The notes under the pieces are model-generated. The model saw only the letters and a program-made list of their open reading frames with translations. It was not told where the DNA came from and made no database searches. 64,000 nt of DNA, taken from contig SADC01001387.1 of the NCBI GenBank assembly GCA_004194705.1, positions 359,259-423,258 on the forward strand. The letters are read 5' to 3'. The DNA is from Ditylenchus dipsaci (lineage: Eukaryota > Nematoda > Chromadorea > Rhabditida > Anguinidae). This document shows positions 1 to 21,992 of this stretch, piece after piece. The translations under genes and the position numbers were made by a program. The stretch's first letter is position 1. Every line of letters starts with the position of its first letter.

Positions 1-1
1 A

Positions 2-133
2 ATTGCAAAAGCAAGACTAGACGTGAATATTACTGATGAGTTTGAATTTGCTACATTTTTTGACAATAAATTGCTGAAGCAAGACTATACAGAAAAAATT
101 TACAAATTTACAAATGTCTTATACAAAAGTTAG
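2..133 (+). CDS. partial exon, unrecognised protein
   Basis: An open frame runs in from the left edge and ends at a TAG at 131-133. It reads as about 43 residues with a mixed, acidic, coding-like composition, beginning IAKARLDVNITDEFEF. I do not recognise a family. It may be the last exon of a gene starting outside the window or an internal exon. Chance is possible for so short a frame, though the lack of low-complexity bias argues mildly for coding. Confidence 0.3.
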   Translation: MAKARLDVNITDEFEFATFFDNKLLKQDYTEKIYKFTNVLYKS

Positions 134-342
134 ATGGGAAACGCAAAACCCCTATTTTTACTCGGAAAAATGCCAGTTGTTTGCTCCAAGTGGTCTCTAG
201 TTTTTAAAATAACATCTTTACAAAAATTGGCTCAATTATTCTTTTAGCTGAATGCATGAGCTATCTTTTGGTATATGAGACGTCTCAAAAACGACGACTT
301 TTTTCGATTTTTTGACGGAATGAAATTTGGGATGATTTTCAG

Positions 343-897
343 GTATTATGAGAACTCGCAATTCAAGCTATGAAAGAGCCAAGGAGCAATACAGGGATCA
401 AGAGCCAATGAGTCCACCGATCAGAAAGCAGCAAGTTTCAGCAAGAGAAGCACTAAGCTATGTGGTGCAGAAGAAAAAGCAAGCAAAAGCACAGGCTGCA
501 AGCCGAGCTAGGGCTGCCACAAGGATCCGTCTTAGTAAGCTTTTTAACCTGGTTCTACCTTTCATTTTGAACATTCTTTCGTTTTAGTGAACCAAGCGAA
601 TCAAAAGCTCAGGATAGCAGAAGACTCACATTCGTGCTTCCTGTCTCTGCAATGATGTCTCTGCTAAAACAGATTCTGGGTCAAAGTATGACTTCATCAC
701 TAAGAAAAACGAATCGCCGGAACTTGAGGGTGTTGAATTCGTTTGGCAAAAACTTGCGTGATTTTTTACACATACATTTTTTAGATCAACTTATCAATCT
801 AATGATTTTTAGCACTGTAATGGTGATGAACGCTATCACTCTCCCGTTAGATGGCCAAACTGACTTGAACAATCTCATAGATGATAATTGTGCTTAG
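343..897 (+). CDS. unrecognised multi-exon gene, partial
   Basis: Probable exons lie at 343-536, 588-757 and 813-897. The first follows a TTTTCAG acceptor, contains ATG at 348 and ends at a GTAAGC donor. It encodes a very basic, Arg/Lys/Gln/Ala-rich, probably helical segment (KKKQAKAQAASRARAATRIR). The second follows TTTTAG and reads as two overlapping good frames joined by a one-base shift near 645-655; its second half (SKYDFITKKNESPELEGVEF) looks coding. The third frame ends at TAG 895-897. I do not recognise the protein; the basic helix could be a bZIP-like or histone-tail-like segment, which is a guess. Exon boundaries are read by eye. Confidence 0.35.
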
Positions 898-2250
898 AAG
901 CAGAAATAGTTGGTAGTTTCTCTTATGCTTTACTTTGTGTTGGCAACAAATCTTCCAGGACGTATGACTAAAGGAGTGCCCACAAGAACAGAAAAAAGCT
1001 GCCTAATTGCGGATAATTGTCTGCTGAAATGAAACCAGGAAAACCTATTCGAGTGTCATAAATTTATTCCTGCTGTATACGTATTATTGTCTTTTGTCAG
1101 TTGATCAGAATAAAGCGTTACGAATTCATTTTTCTCTTCTTTGTCAATGTTATCTATAGTGACCACTCAGTTGGATGCACCTGATATGGCACTGTGGAAA
1201 AAGCTCTACTGTAGATAGGGACCCCTTTAAAGCTTGCAGTTTTTGAGTTTGAGGTTTTCAGTTAGTTCGGAGTCTTTGGAAATAATTTGAGAGATTTGGT
1301 TGGTCTTGAGTGGTTGGAGAAGGTGTGAACCTCACTACCCGGTAACCATAATTAAAGTACCACCCCCTATGATTCACTGTTGACCACCTACTGACCACTT
1401 GTTCACTTCTGTTATGAGTGGCTTGGTGTCATTCAGGGTGGTATGAGATAGCTTTATGTTGTTTTGGATGTGGAAGGTTTTTATTTGTAATTGTCCAGGT
1501 TTGCAATAAATTTGTCTAAATTCAAGCAAAGTATCTGAAAGCTAAAAATTGTTTAGAAAGCGCAGAAAAAGTTTTTTGAAATTCTTGGCGTTTTGTTTAT
1601 TTTTAAATGAACTAGAGTGCAGTTTTTGAGGGGCCGTGAACATCTCCTAATACAGCCCTAAATCCCATAAAAAATGTTTTGGCGGGAATTCAAAAAAATA
1701 TTTTTTTTTTGAATTTTCCTAAATTTTTTACCTTGGGGGACCAAGGCAAATCGAAATTTTTTTTTTTCGATTTTTTAAAAACCAAAGTGTTTCCATGCCT
1801 ATTCAGAGCACGAGAATCAAAATGGGACGGGTCCTTTCCCCTTCAGGAAAAGTAAATTTTCCGCTAGCTGGGGGGGGGGGTATTCTATAGTATAGCCTTT
1901 AAGGCTTTAGCTAAGCACCTAGAAATTCCGAGATCGTCCCAAAATTTTCCTAATTATAGAGCGGTTGAAAAAAGAGATTATTAGATAATAAATAGTAAGC
2001 CACGTTTTGCCAAAACATTCACAGAAGTGATCAATGCCTTGACTCTAAAGCCGCGTGCATTCGTATCCTGGATGGGATTTTGCATGTCTATTGATATTTG
2101 ATAGAATATCCGATCCTTACATTCTTTCCACTAAAATTCGACATTAGATCTGATAGACTCTCTTTTAAAAGAAAGCGTGCTCATTCTAAAATCCACAATA
2201 AATAATTAGTACTATGACGAGGAAAGAGAGCGGCCAACTTGTGTGACTAG
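898..2250. other. gene-poor AT-rich stretch
   Basis: No convincing exon is visible. It has poly-T tracts, a short GCCTTGG/CCAAGGC-type palindrome at 1731-1747, and a G10 run at about 1871-1880 beside CTAGC that resembles the end of the MITE family seen at 16.6, 21.0 and 37.4 kb. A short open stretch at 1159-1218 (QLDAPDMALWKK) follows a CTATAG acceptor but has no clear partner exon. Confidence 0.4.
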
Positions 2251-2254
2251 AAAT

Positions 2255-2575
2255 TCCTTCGATGCATGGCGCAGTGGATAAGCGTTAGTCTTTTGTGGCC
2301 CAAAATGGTGTGCAGGTGCACGTTAGTTATTTTGGCTTGTTAGACCGATTTTTCGGGGGGATTTGACATTTTTAGCGTCAGATTCTTAATCAGCGACCCC
2401 AATCACTTCTTGACCGTAACTACTCATTTGCGCGCAACTCATTTGCGCGCACTCGTTTGCGCGCACTCATTTGCGCGCAACTCATTTGCGCGCACTCATT
2501 TGCGCGCACTCGTTTGCGCGCACTCATTTGCGCGCAACTTATTTGCGCGCACTCATTTGCGCGCAACTCATGAGT
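2255..2575 (+). repeat. tRNA-derived SINE with minisatellite tail, copy 1
   Basis: A tRNA-like A box (TGGCGCAGTGGATAAGCG) at about 2267 starts a unit that includes GGCCCAAAATGGTGTGCAGG and a GTCAGATTC..AATCAGCGACC segment. Beyond it is an array of 14-15 base units of the form ACTCATTTGCGCGC at 2424-2570. Related units lie inverted at 4050-4345 and, without the array, at 36200-36400. The two arrays flank transposase exons, so they could instead be the long inverted ends of one Mutator-type element. Confidence 0.55.
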
Positions 2576-2690
2576 GTCTGCCAGATTGTTTCTTAAGATT
2601 CGTGGTTTAAATTTATGGAATCCCAGCAGCATTACTCACTGTTATTTTATTAATATTCGGTATTTTCGCTTCTATTATTATTGTGTTCAG

Positions 2691-3722
2691 GTACTTCGAT
2701 GACTATTAACGTGGATAATGTCTTGCCAGCGAATGTTCATTCTCAAACTCAAAATCCAGTTCAACCATCTAATCATGTACAGTCAAACCTGGGTTATCCG
2801 ACACCCAAGGGGACCGGCCTAATGGTGTCGGATAAACGAGTTGTCGGTTAACTGGGGTGTCGGATAACCCAGGTTTGACTGTATGTTAATGTTGCTAAGG
2901 TTTAAGTTTTTACTCTAAATCTTGATTTCTACTCTTTTCAAGGTGTTGTGTCGCTATCAACCAGAGAAGGGCAAAGCTTGGTCGTCAGCTACCACGAATA
3001 CAGAATGTGTCGCGTCCTTAATTCAAGAAAAAATTCAAAACTGGAGATGCATAAATCGTGCGTGTAACGAAAGTTTCCTGTAGCGTGTCCGGAACAGCAA
3101 AACGAATTTTGCTCTGTGGAAAATTTGCTGCTACTGAATTCCACGTCTGTCGATCAAGTACAAATGCCTTCGTGGTAATATTTTACTTTTCCTTTACTCT
3201 AGTAATTTTGATAAACAGCGTCGAGATGACATTGCCAGAATAAAGTCAGCGCAGTTGCTAACTTTGGGTCTTCCTAAACAGGAATTGTCGCTTCAGGGAG
3301 AAACGGGCTCAAAGATTATCAGTTACTTGCGTTTCCAACTGGTAAGGCATTGCAAGACGATGTCTCAAGCCAGAAGAAACCAGTGAGCGCAATTAGTGTC
3401 AACAAGCCGGTCAATGAAGTTGGATGGTTGGAATGCATCACGCAAACTGAGAATGCTGTGAGGTCTTCGCTGCATGACTCTAAGTAAAATTTTTATTCAT
3501 CGCTTTTCTTGATTTTGAAATTTTAGGGCGACTGGATCAAGGATGCCTCTAATTTTCATTTTTCTGTCTCCATCTAGTCTCCATCTGCTGCGGGAAAACA
3601 ACGATTGGGCTCTTGATGGGACCATTTTCTGCGTGGGATCAACCAATGAATTTCTTGAGAGCTTTACAGCATCACCTAGTCAAGTTTTCATTTTCGCTGC
3701 AGAAAGAAGAGGAAGGCCATGG
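2691..3722 (+). pseudogene. Mutator-like transposase remnant, N-terminal part
   Basis: Four exon-like blocks with splice signals lie at 2691-2776, 2943-3174, 3203-3483 and 3527-3722. The second has a short WRCINRACN cysteine motif reminiscent of the FLYWCH or WRKY-like finger at the N-terminus of such transposases. The last has NDWALDGTIFC followed by a stretch resembling the W..DGTF...P..F.QL motif around the first catalytic Asp of MULE transposases. Frame must shift once in block 2 (near 3071-3077) and once in block 3 (near 3279-3283), each beside a short homopolymer. A 102-base MITE sits at the first donor site. The C-terminal half is absent here, but a related one lies at 34.5-35.7 kb. 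Confidence 0.5.
2780..2881. mobile_element. Tigger/pogo-type MITE, 102 bp
   Basis: Both ends carry the inverted repeat CAGTCAAACCTGGGTTATCC, and the element is flanked by TA on each side (2778-2779 and 2882-2883), the target duplication of the Tc1/mariner/pogo superfamily. The sequence GGGGACCGGCC after the left repeat recurs in the other TA-flanked elements of this window. Removing it restores GTATGT, a good 5' splice site for the exon ending at 2776. Confidence 0.8.
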
Positions 3723-4049
3723 GTAATGAGAAAATCTCTAAATTGGTTTAATTTATCAGTTATCGTTATTGAGTTGTTTTGTTGAAATAAAAATTTGGTA
3801 TTTTAAACCGACTGACTTTGGTGAAAGGTTTCAACATCAACTTTTTTAATTCTAGTAATAAGAATCTTAACTCGAGAAAACCACGCCTGTTCTACTTCCT
3901 AGTTACCAGAATTTCTAAATCTCTTTATTTTTAATCTTTCTCAACTCGATAAATAATGATTATTCTCTATCCAGCCACCAAAAAATTATTATAGTCCACC
4001 AGTGCTTTTTCATAATATTATATGTTAAATGGAAGCGGGCACTTATAGA

Positions 4050-4345
4050 TTGCGCGCAAACGAGTGCGCGCAAATGAGTGCGCGCAAATGAGTTGCGCGC
4101 AAATGAGTGCGCGCAAATGAGTGCGCGCAAATGAGTTGCGCGCAAATGAGTGCGCGCAAACGAGTGCGCGCAAATGAGTGCGCGCAAATGAGTTGCGCGC
4201 AAATGAGTGCGCGCAAACGAGTGCGCGCAAACGAGTTGCGCGCAAATGAGTACGAAGCCTTCTAGACATTGGTCAAAAAAGCTGAAAAAAATTGGCGTGC
4301 AACCACGTGAGGTCGAACCTGCGCACCATTTTGGGCATAAAACAT
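4050..4345 (-). repeat. tRNA-derived SINE with minisatellite tail, copy 2
   Basis: This is the inverted counterpart of 2255-2575. An array of GCGCGCAAATGAGT units at 4052-4250 is followed by the reverse complement of GCAGGTTCGACCTCACG, which contains a good tRNA B box (GGTTCGACC), and of TTTTATGCCCAAAATGGTGC. Unit variants (AAATGAGT, AAACGAGT, extra T) match those in copy 1. Confidence 0.6.
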
Positions 4346-4505
4346 AAACTGGCATCTCTCTTTAGAGTAACTTTTTCTCAAAAAATTACCAAAGTTATAG
4401 TAAAAATATATAAAAATACAGTAAAAGGTCAAATCTATTAGTTTCAGGTGTTTTTCCTTGTTTTAAAAACTTTTTTTTGTCAAAAAATGTTAAAAGTTTT
4501 TTTAG

Positions 4506-15444
<10,939 letters not shown>

Positions 15445-15950
15445 ATGAAAAGGAAGAAATATTGCTTGTTATTGTTGAGTGTTGTTGAGATTAAGCATAA
15501 TTACAATAAACATGATCTATTACAAAATTTTTTTCATCAACAAACACACTGATAAAACAGGCACATCAGATGAGCTAACCGCTAATTTATTCAAAACTTA
15601 CTGCCGAAGTTTCCCTGTCAAGTTTTTCTAAAATCGGCTATAACTCATCATGGCAATTTTTTCAAAAAGCCATTATTCAATTTTTTAGAATTAAAAATAT
15701 CATCTTTGGGTGATAGGAAAAATAACTGGACCTGTTTTTTAAACATAAATCGACCCTACTGGTTTATAACCCTCCAAAGAATTGGACCTACTTCAATATA
15801 AGCATAAAGTTATAATAAAAATAAAGTAATGCATTGAGTTCTCTATGTTACTCTATTAATTTGCTATCGATTAAAAATGAAAATGATAAGAAATTTTGCA
15901 ATTATAAATTATATAAATTATTTTCGAGTTATTATTTATTATTTTCTAAT

Positions 15951-18469
15951 ATGTACCAAATAGCTTTACTTATAACCTCGTGCCTTCTACCAATATTAGC
16001 GTCAAAATCGTTGTTAGAGAATGCATTCGAAGAAGCTGGTGGTGGCGAAGAGTATATGCCAACCGTAAGAATATGCAACAACTGAACTAATAAAAAAAGT
16101 ATTTTTAAGAAATGTGAAGCTTGTTTACTGTTTGCTTCTGAAGTAACTCATTCTGTTTTCAAATTATCAAAAATGGTATGATTTGTACTGTGTAAATTTT
16201 ATCGTGTTTAGGGTTTTGGTTTTATTAGCCTTCCTTAGAAACACATGATCTTTTTTAGAACTCCAAATCTGTATTATTTTTTTCAAATTTTACGTCAAAA
16301 TATTTTCTAACTTATATAATTATAAAAATAATATTTACTTTAAAATGGCTTTTTCAAACCAAAATTCATAATGTATGTTTTTGGAAATTTTCGTCATCCT
16401 CGCTATCTGAAAGGTTTTTTTTGTTATGTTTATCTATATAGTGGCTCGTTCACGGATTGCGACTTGGACTGAGGCTAAGACTTGACTGAAAGGTGTTCAC
16501 GTGGCCAAACAAGTTTCAGTCAAAGTCTCAGTCTAAATCTAAGTCGCAGTCCGTGATCAAGCCATAAAGATATATCGTCTACGATTCAGTGACGTTTTTT
16601 TTTTCTTTTCAAAAATTAAGCTTGTCATCTTATCCTTTTTCGGTGCTAGTAGCGAATAACCCCCCCCCCCCCCATAAATCTGACCCTTTCAAAATCGCTT
16701 AACTACCCTCCAGAACAACAAGTTTAGGCTTAGCCCTCAGGCTCGGGGGTAGGCCAGCGTATAGAAGTTGTGACTAATAAATTCCTTACTTACTTTTTCT
16801 GAAGTCTAGAACTAATATTGGGTGAGTAGTACTAGTCTTTTGTATATCTTTATACTATACTTTTACAAAGAAAAACTTAGGGGGGGGGTACTAGGGTGCG
16901 GGTCCATTTTTAAATTTTACCCTAGGGTCCATTTTTTCAATTTAAAAATCCCCTAATCATCAGAATATTAACTATCAGATGAGCATAAAATCTTTAATAA
17001 CAAGGTATAGATATTTCGAATACAAGATAAGCGAAATTTTGGGAATTTTCGAAAAAAGTTCACACTTGCTATAGTCGTCACCTAACAAGTATTTTCTTAT
17101 TATTTTTTTAATGGCGTTCCAAATTTACAAGGATTAACGGCTAAAGAAAATATGTTTTCAGATTTTTAAATCATTTTTATTGTTTTTATTGCATCGAAAA
17201 CTTTATAAGTTATGGCTCTATCACAATTGTAAGTGTAAGTGTAAATGTAAGTATAAAGTTTTTGGTATTGTGAACGCCCCTTACATTTATACTTACACTT
17301 ACCCCTTCACAATACGAATGTAAACGTAAATGCAAATTGAATTCAAGTATTTTCAGAGAATACTAAAAGTGCTTTGTTGATGACGAGTAGGGAGTCTCAA
17401 ATAAAAAAAGTTGAATGCTACTTAAAAAAATTTAAAAAAATTAGTATTTGGATTGAAAAACTGACATTTGGAAATAAAAGGGAGGATAAGTCAAAAATTT
17501 CACTACATTCACATTCGTATTGTGAAGGCGTAAGTGTAAATGTAAATGTTTTTGGTGTTGTGAAGACCCTTCACATTTACACTTATTTTAACACTTACAC
17601 TTACATTTACACTTGCAATTGTGATAGGGCCTTAATAATAAAAGCCCGGTGGAGACATGTGAAGTGTACTTTCCACTAGTAATTCGAGAAAATTTTAAGC
17701 CTAAAAAGGAAGGTGAAGTTTGGCTATTAGAAGAGCTTGAACACATTTGCAGTGGGATGCTGGATTATAAGCTTCACAAAAAAGTTCCCGGCATCAAACG
17801 TTTTTCCAAGGACTCCACCAGAATAGCTAATACTTTCAAAGACTTGGGTCTTCAAGGTGTTGAGGTAGCAACTACATGATTGTCACAGCCATACTAATTG
17901 TAACGAATTTCAGTGGAAAATTAACAACCCAAAGATCCTTCCCTTGATATCGCTAAATTATTGGACCAACCAACTGTTGAATCCGACAAACTCAAGCTAT
18001 ACTGCGAGTGGATTGTGGAAGAATTTGAATCCGACATTGAACATTGGTTTTTTAAGAAGAGAAATACACCTTTAAAAGTAGGTCTGCCAAAAGTAGTTTA
18101 AAAGGCCCAAATTGAATCACTTCCTAAAAGTCTAAATTTTACTATTGAATTACTGAATTTCGTCTGTAAATGTTTTCTTGATGTTTTCTTTTGACTTTAA
18201 AGGACCATACTTGTTGATGCAAATGAGAATTTGACAAATTCAAATGCGCGCGAGACACTTCTCTTTCTTCCCTCACTCTACTCTTTTGAGTCGCTCGAAA
18301 TAACTCCAAAGAGTAGAGTGAGAGACGAAACAGAAGTGTCCCGCGCGCATTTGAATTTGCCAAATTTTCATTTGCATCAACAAGTATAGTTCTTTAAATT
18401 CTTAATTTTTAGGACCAGCAAATAACCCTGGATCTTTTTTCTTTACCTGTAAATCTCCGCATTCCGTGA
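15951..18469 (+). CDS. canopy-family protein (ER co-chaperone type)
   Basis: Five exons: 15951-16064, 16110-16175, 17700-17864, 17914-18077 and 18413-18469, about 188 residues. A signal peptide (MYQIALLITSCLLPILAS) is followed by PTKCEACLLFASEV, the CxxC start of the saposin-like canopy domain. Exons 3-4 give EVWLLEELEHIC...YKLHK.., then NPSLD-like and EWIVEEFESDIEHWF segments matching the canopy pattern (LIE.LE..C...Y.LHK ... CE.ll.e.Ee.IE.W). Canopy proteins reside in the ER and help receptors fold with chaperones such as GRP94. Phases agree except that exon 4 needs one more A near 17935 (CCCAAAG). Introns 2 and 4 are filled with MITEs. It starts 440 bases after the ABCC poly(A) signal. Confidence 0.85.
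16437..16572. mobile_element. short foldback MITE in canopy intron
   Basis: TATAGTGGCTCGTTCACGGA and, at the right, TCCGTGATCAAGCCATAAAGATATA are inverted. Inside, GACTTGGACTGAGGCTAAGA mirrors CAGTCTAAATCTAAGTCGC. No coding potential. Confidence 0.7.
16643..16900. mobile_element. C-run MITE family, copy A
   Basis: A unit of about 250 bases ending in a C14 run next to CTAGTAGCGAATA on the left and a G9 run next to TACTAGGG on the right. The interior has GGCTTAGCCCTCAGGCTCGG and GACTAATAAATTCCTTACTT. Copies B (21000-21238) and C (37392-37633) share ends and interior. Confidence 0.75.
17213..17634. mobile_element. foldback element with GTAAGTGTAAATG subrepeats
   Basis: GGCTCTATCACAATTGTAAG at the left is inverted as TTGCAATTGTGATAGGGCC at the right. 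Both sides carry repeats of AAGTGTAAGTGTAAATGTAAG and an inner GGTATTGTGAACGCCCCTTAC/complement. It lies in canopy intron 2. Confidence 0.75.
18197..18398. mobile_element. 202-bp palindromic MITE in canopy intron 4
   Basis: Near-perfect inverted halves: ACTTGTTGATGCAAATGA, then CAAATTCAAATGCGCGCG and GACACTTCT, are repeated inverted at the right. The ends extend to TTTAAAG/CTTTAAA. Confidence 0.8.
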
Positions 18470-19664
18470 ATCATTCAGCGGACTTTGATAGTTCATTAGA
18501 AAGCCAAGATACAGTCAAAAAAACTTAAAAATGTAACAAAATCGAAAAAAATCGTCAAAATTTACTGGTAAAATTCTGTAATTTTTTACTTTTCAGGGCG
18601 AACTTCAGTTACATCCTTTTCAAATATGTTATCTTTAAGAGCTTCATGAAAAAATCTGTAAAAAAACAAAACGACTCAGATTAAAAATTCTATAGTTAAA
18701 AGTCGTGTTTTTAACATTTTAAATTAAATCGCTTGTTTAAAAAGTTTTAAAATTTATCATACAAAAGATATGACCTGTAAAGATGGGCGGATTTTCCTGT
18801 ACTTTTAAATTTAATTGATAGCTAATTCAGCAATACCTATGTCGAGACAAGATCGCTGCAACTTTTGATTCTTCCTGCATGAATGAAAACAATGAGGAAT
18901 TATAGCCAGAGACCTTTTTTGAAAAATCTTTCAGTTTTCAATTGTTCTTTGTCGTTAAATGCAGTAAAACTTTGTATAAATATACCCATTCAGTAAGTAT
19001 ATTTGTTGAGCGGAATACAAGACACCTAAACTCAATACTAAAGGAATATTACTCTATCTTGTACTAATTTTTATGACAATTCAACGGCTACAGCGGGTAA
19101 TTTTCATGTAAATTTTGAAAATTCAATAAAAATTTATTATTATGCTAGTTTCTCATTTTACACAGCTAGTCAAAGTTACACCGATATTTTCGCTTAAAGG
19201 GCCATTGCCGTCTCCGACAACGGTTATCCCCGCCAATTCAATTTTTTTCTTAATCATTAAAGTTCTGTACGGACTTTTCAACTTGGTTTATAACAAAACC
19301 ATACCTAAAATTAAATTCTGGGCCTTATTATGTAAGAAACCAAGCTAAAGAATCCGTAAAAAAATGAATAATTAGGCGAAAATTTTGAATTGGCGGGGGA
19401 CAATTCAAAACAGGTGGCGATGGCTCTTTAAAAACTTCTTAAATTCGTCGCGTTTTTTTGGAGTGTTTTTGGTGATTTTGTTTCTTTTTTAGGCGTAAGG
19501 TAAACCAGCGCACGTTAAGACACGTTGAAAAGTGTGTCCTGCACAATCAAAAGAAAATGCAAAGTATTCAAAAAGTTAAAAAAAGGACAAACGTATAGGC
19601 ACCCAAAATACTTTCTTAAATACAATAAATACATTTTTTACTAAACATCACTATTCTGTTTGAT
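18470..19664. other. intergenic, between converging genes
   Basis: No exon is supported. This is AT-rich sequence between the canopy stop and the minus-strand stop at 19665. A short frame near 19142-19348 lacks coding character. Confidence 0.5.
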
Positions 19665-21992
19665 TTACTTGGAACAGCAGTGAGCAAACACTTCTTTCTT
19701 ATGGCACACTGTATTTGCTGGACAAAACTGGTCTTCACAATTTTTACCAATTAGTGTCATTGGCACTCCACCACTTGTCAATTTCTGCGGCATTTTTCCA
19801 TTTTCACATACAGGTTGGTAGTTGCGCTTGTAAAGCTCTGCAAAATAGACAACTTAAAAGCCTACATTACCCTAATATTTTAAAAGAATTTGACCGAATT
19901 TGTGTTATTCTTAAAGACAACTGGGTTGTGTCTACTAAGTTTGTCAAAATTTACCTTGTGTCTCGATGTGGCAACAAATTCCAAAGAAAGCCATCATTGA
20001 GCAGCGGTAGCCAGTGGGGCACTGCCCTACTGCAGACTCGTTGCCGGCCTGCGAGCAAATAATGCTCTCCCCTTTTTGATTTTTGGCTGCTGGTCTCATG
20101 CCTGCACATCCACCCATGTCAGCTGCAAATCAAAGCTTTAGTTAAATTAAATCACCGTTACTAGTCGTCTTTTTAAAAGCTTCGGGTTCTCATAGCTTGT
20201 TTACCAAGACTTTTAAAAAAAGGATCACGTCATCAAAAATACATTTTTTCTTTTTTTGTAGTTCAGGAAGTATTTTTGAGTTCGTCCTAGCACGTGCCCA
20301 GCCTGCTCTCTCCCTTGGCTACACAACTGTCCTTAAAAATCTCACCTAGTTTACACGTGGACCAGCACTCAGACACACTGTCAAATCTGTTGTCATTGCC
20401 ACCGCAGCCATTGTGTCTAAAAGCAAGACACTCAAATGAGTCCATATCGAAGTACCACTGGAGACGAGCAGATGAGTTGGAGCACGCTTTTCCGGCATTT
20501 TTATCTAGCTTGCAAGCTGGACTGCCCACTGGTAACTCCTTGAAATCTGGCTCCTCAGATTTTGCATCGTTATTAGCCGGGCAGATCTGGTGCTGTCCAG
20601 TGAAAATTCAAGGCTGGGCTGGTCGCAGTTAAGCTGGCTGTTGGCAGCTTCAAATGTGCCGTTCACTCGTTTTCCACTTGCTGGGTCCACACACCAACAC
20701 TTCAAATCCCCAAGCATTGCTTTTTTTGAAAGTGGCCAGACTTGGATTGACATTGAGGAGGCTTGAGCACTATGCCCATCGGGGTGTTGAACATTTGAGC
20801 AGTGAGCACATGGCATTTGCCGCACTGTGGACTCACTTTGTTTGTGGTGGTTCGAGTAGAGATAGCTTCATGGCCATTAGAAGGATCCACGCAAACACAG
20901 TAGTTTTGACCAGCTGGACATTGCACCAATTCAAAATAGCCTGCAGGCAATTTGGTCAGAAGTCAAAAGTTGTATCATTTTGCTTGAAAAATGGACCCTC
21001 GTAGCGAATATACCCCCACTAATAAACTTTTAATTTTAAAAACTTGAGTAAAAATCACCTAAATATATGTCCCAGAAACCAGAAAATGTGCGCAAACTCT
21101 TCATTAGTCACAACTTCCGTACGCTTGCCTACCCCGAGCCTAAGTGCTGAGCTTAAACTTGTTGTTCCAAAGGGTAGTTACAGCGATTTGGGAGAATCAG
21201 ATTTATAGGGGGGGGGTATTCGCTAGTCTTTAAAAATTTAGCTTCGTTCTGGCTCTGAACTTTTCAAATTTTTGCTCTGGCTCTGGTTCCGGCTCTGAGT
21301 TTTTGGAAATTTTGCTCTGTCTCTTGCTCTGGCTCTTAGTTTTCTAAATTTTTGCTCTGGCTCGAAGCCAAAGCGGAGCCAGAGCCGTAGCATTATACAC
21401 TACTGATAGGAAGCCTTGAACAACCACACAGACACTTGTTCAAAAGATACTTGACCGACTCTAGTTAACCGAATACACGGTAGCCCGTTTCAGTAATTAC
21501 TTTAGGCGAAGGCCTAGTAGCAGGGTAGCGTATGTAAGTAGGGGCTCAAATGTGTTTCTCGAACTATTTTTATTCGTCAAAACTGATGTTTGCACCGTCA
21601 ACTGCCTTGAGGGTGATCAAACCACTTAGAAGATTCCTGATCACTTGGATAAAACTCGAACCAACAACTGCAGGAACGTGGATCGGCTAAGTTATGAATT
21701 ACTTTTACAATTTGAAAAAAAAGTTAGCTCTTTTTTTAGCAAATCCTTCAAAAGTTAGTTCAATAATTTAAGAAAGTTACCATTTTCAGTACATGTCAGA
21801 TTTCTGCTGCTTGAGTGTGTGCCTAGAGTACAGGGCCCTTCCTTGATACAAATGACCTCTGCAACATTGATCTCTTTACTTATTTTTATGCATCAAAATT
21901 GAAAAAAAAAAGAGAAACTATCGAACACAAACAAATTTACCTATAACAATGGAGAATAAAACACAGAGGAAGAAGAAAAATAATTGCTGCAT
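19665..21992 (-). CDS. secreted thyroglobulin-Kunitz-lustrin repeat protein
   Basis: Five exons on the minus strand: 21941-21992, 21781-21858, 20346-20940, 19955-20122 and 19665-19837, about 355 residues. Exon 1 is a signal peptide (MQQLFFFFLCVLFSIVI). Exons 2-3 give two thyroglobulin type-1-like modules (YFELVQCPAGQNYCVCVD; GHFQKKQC..LKCWCVD). Next is a Kunitz domain (CKLDKNAGKAC, WYFD, FRHNGCGGNDNRF, C..C). The last two exons hold two lustrin-type modules (AVGQCPTGYRC...GICC; CPANTVCHKK..HCC) and end at TAA 19665-19667. This domain mix is typical of nematode secreted or cuticle-associated protease inhibitors. Exon 3 needs one more base at about 20707-20710 (CCCC) and at about 20607-20610 (AAAA); with both, all phases agree. 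Intron 2 contains MITE copy B. Confidence 0.88.
21000..21238. mobile_element. C-run MITE family, copy B
   Basis: Left end GTAGCGAATATACCCCC and right end GGGGGGGTATTCGCTAG are inverted. It shares CACAACTTCCGTACGCTTGC and CCAAAGGGTAGTTACAGC with copy C. It sits in intron 2 of the thyroglobulin-Kunitz gene. Confidence 0.85.
21239..21400. repeat. GCTCTGGCTCTGG-type microsatellite block
   Basis: Repeated GCTCTGGCTCTG hexamer runs alternate with TTTTCAAATTTTT spacers, and the complement AGCGGAGCCAGAGCC appears at the right end. It looks like the subterminal repeat of a small foldback element. Confidence 0.6.

Noticed and set aside
3203..3483. Initial reading as a TGF-beta-like propeptide (IK..Q.LTLGLP)
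   Set aside because: The following exon has the transposase-like NDWALDGTIFC motif and the block lies between transposon ends, so a transposase is more consistent.
2410..4355. Frames with repeated SFARTHLRA on both strands
   Set aside because: Products of the GCGCGCAAATGAGT minisatellite; no splice or start context.
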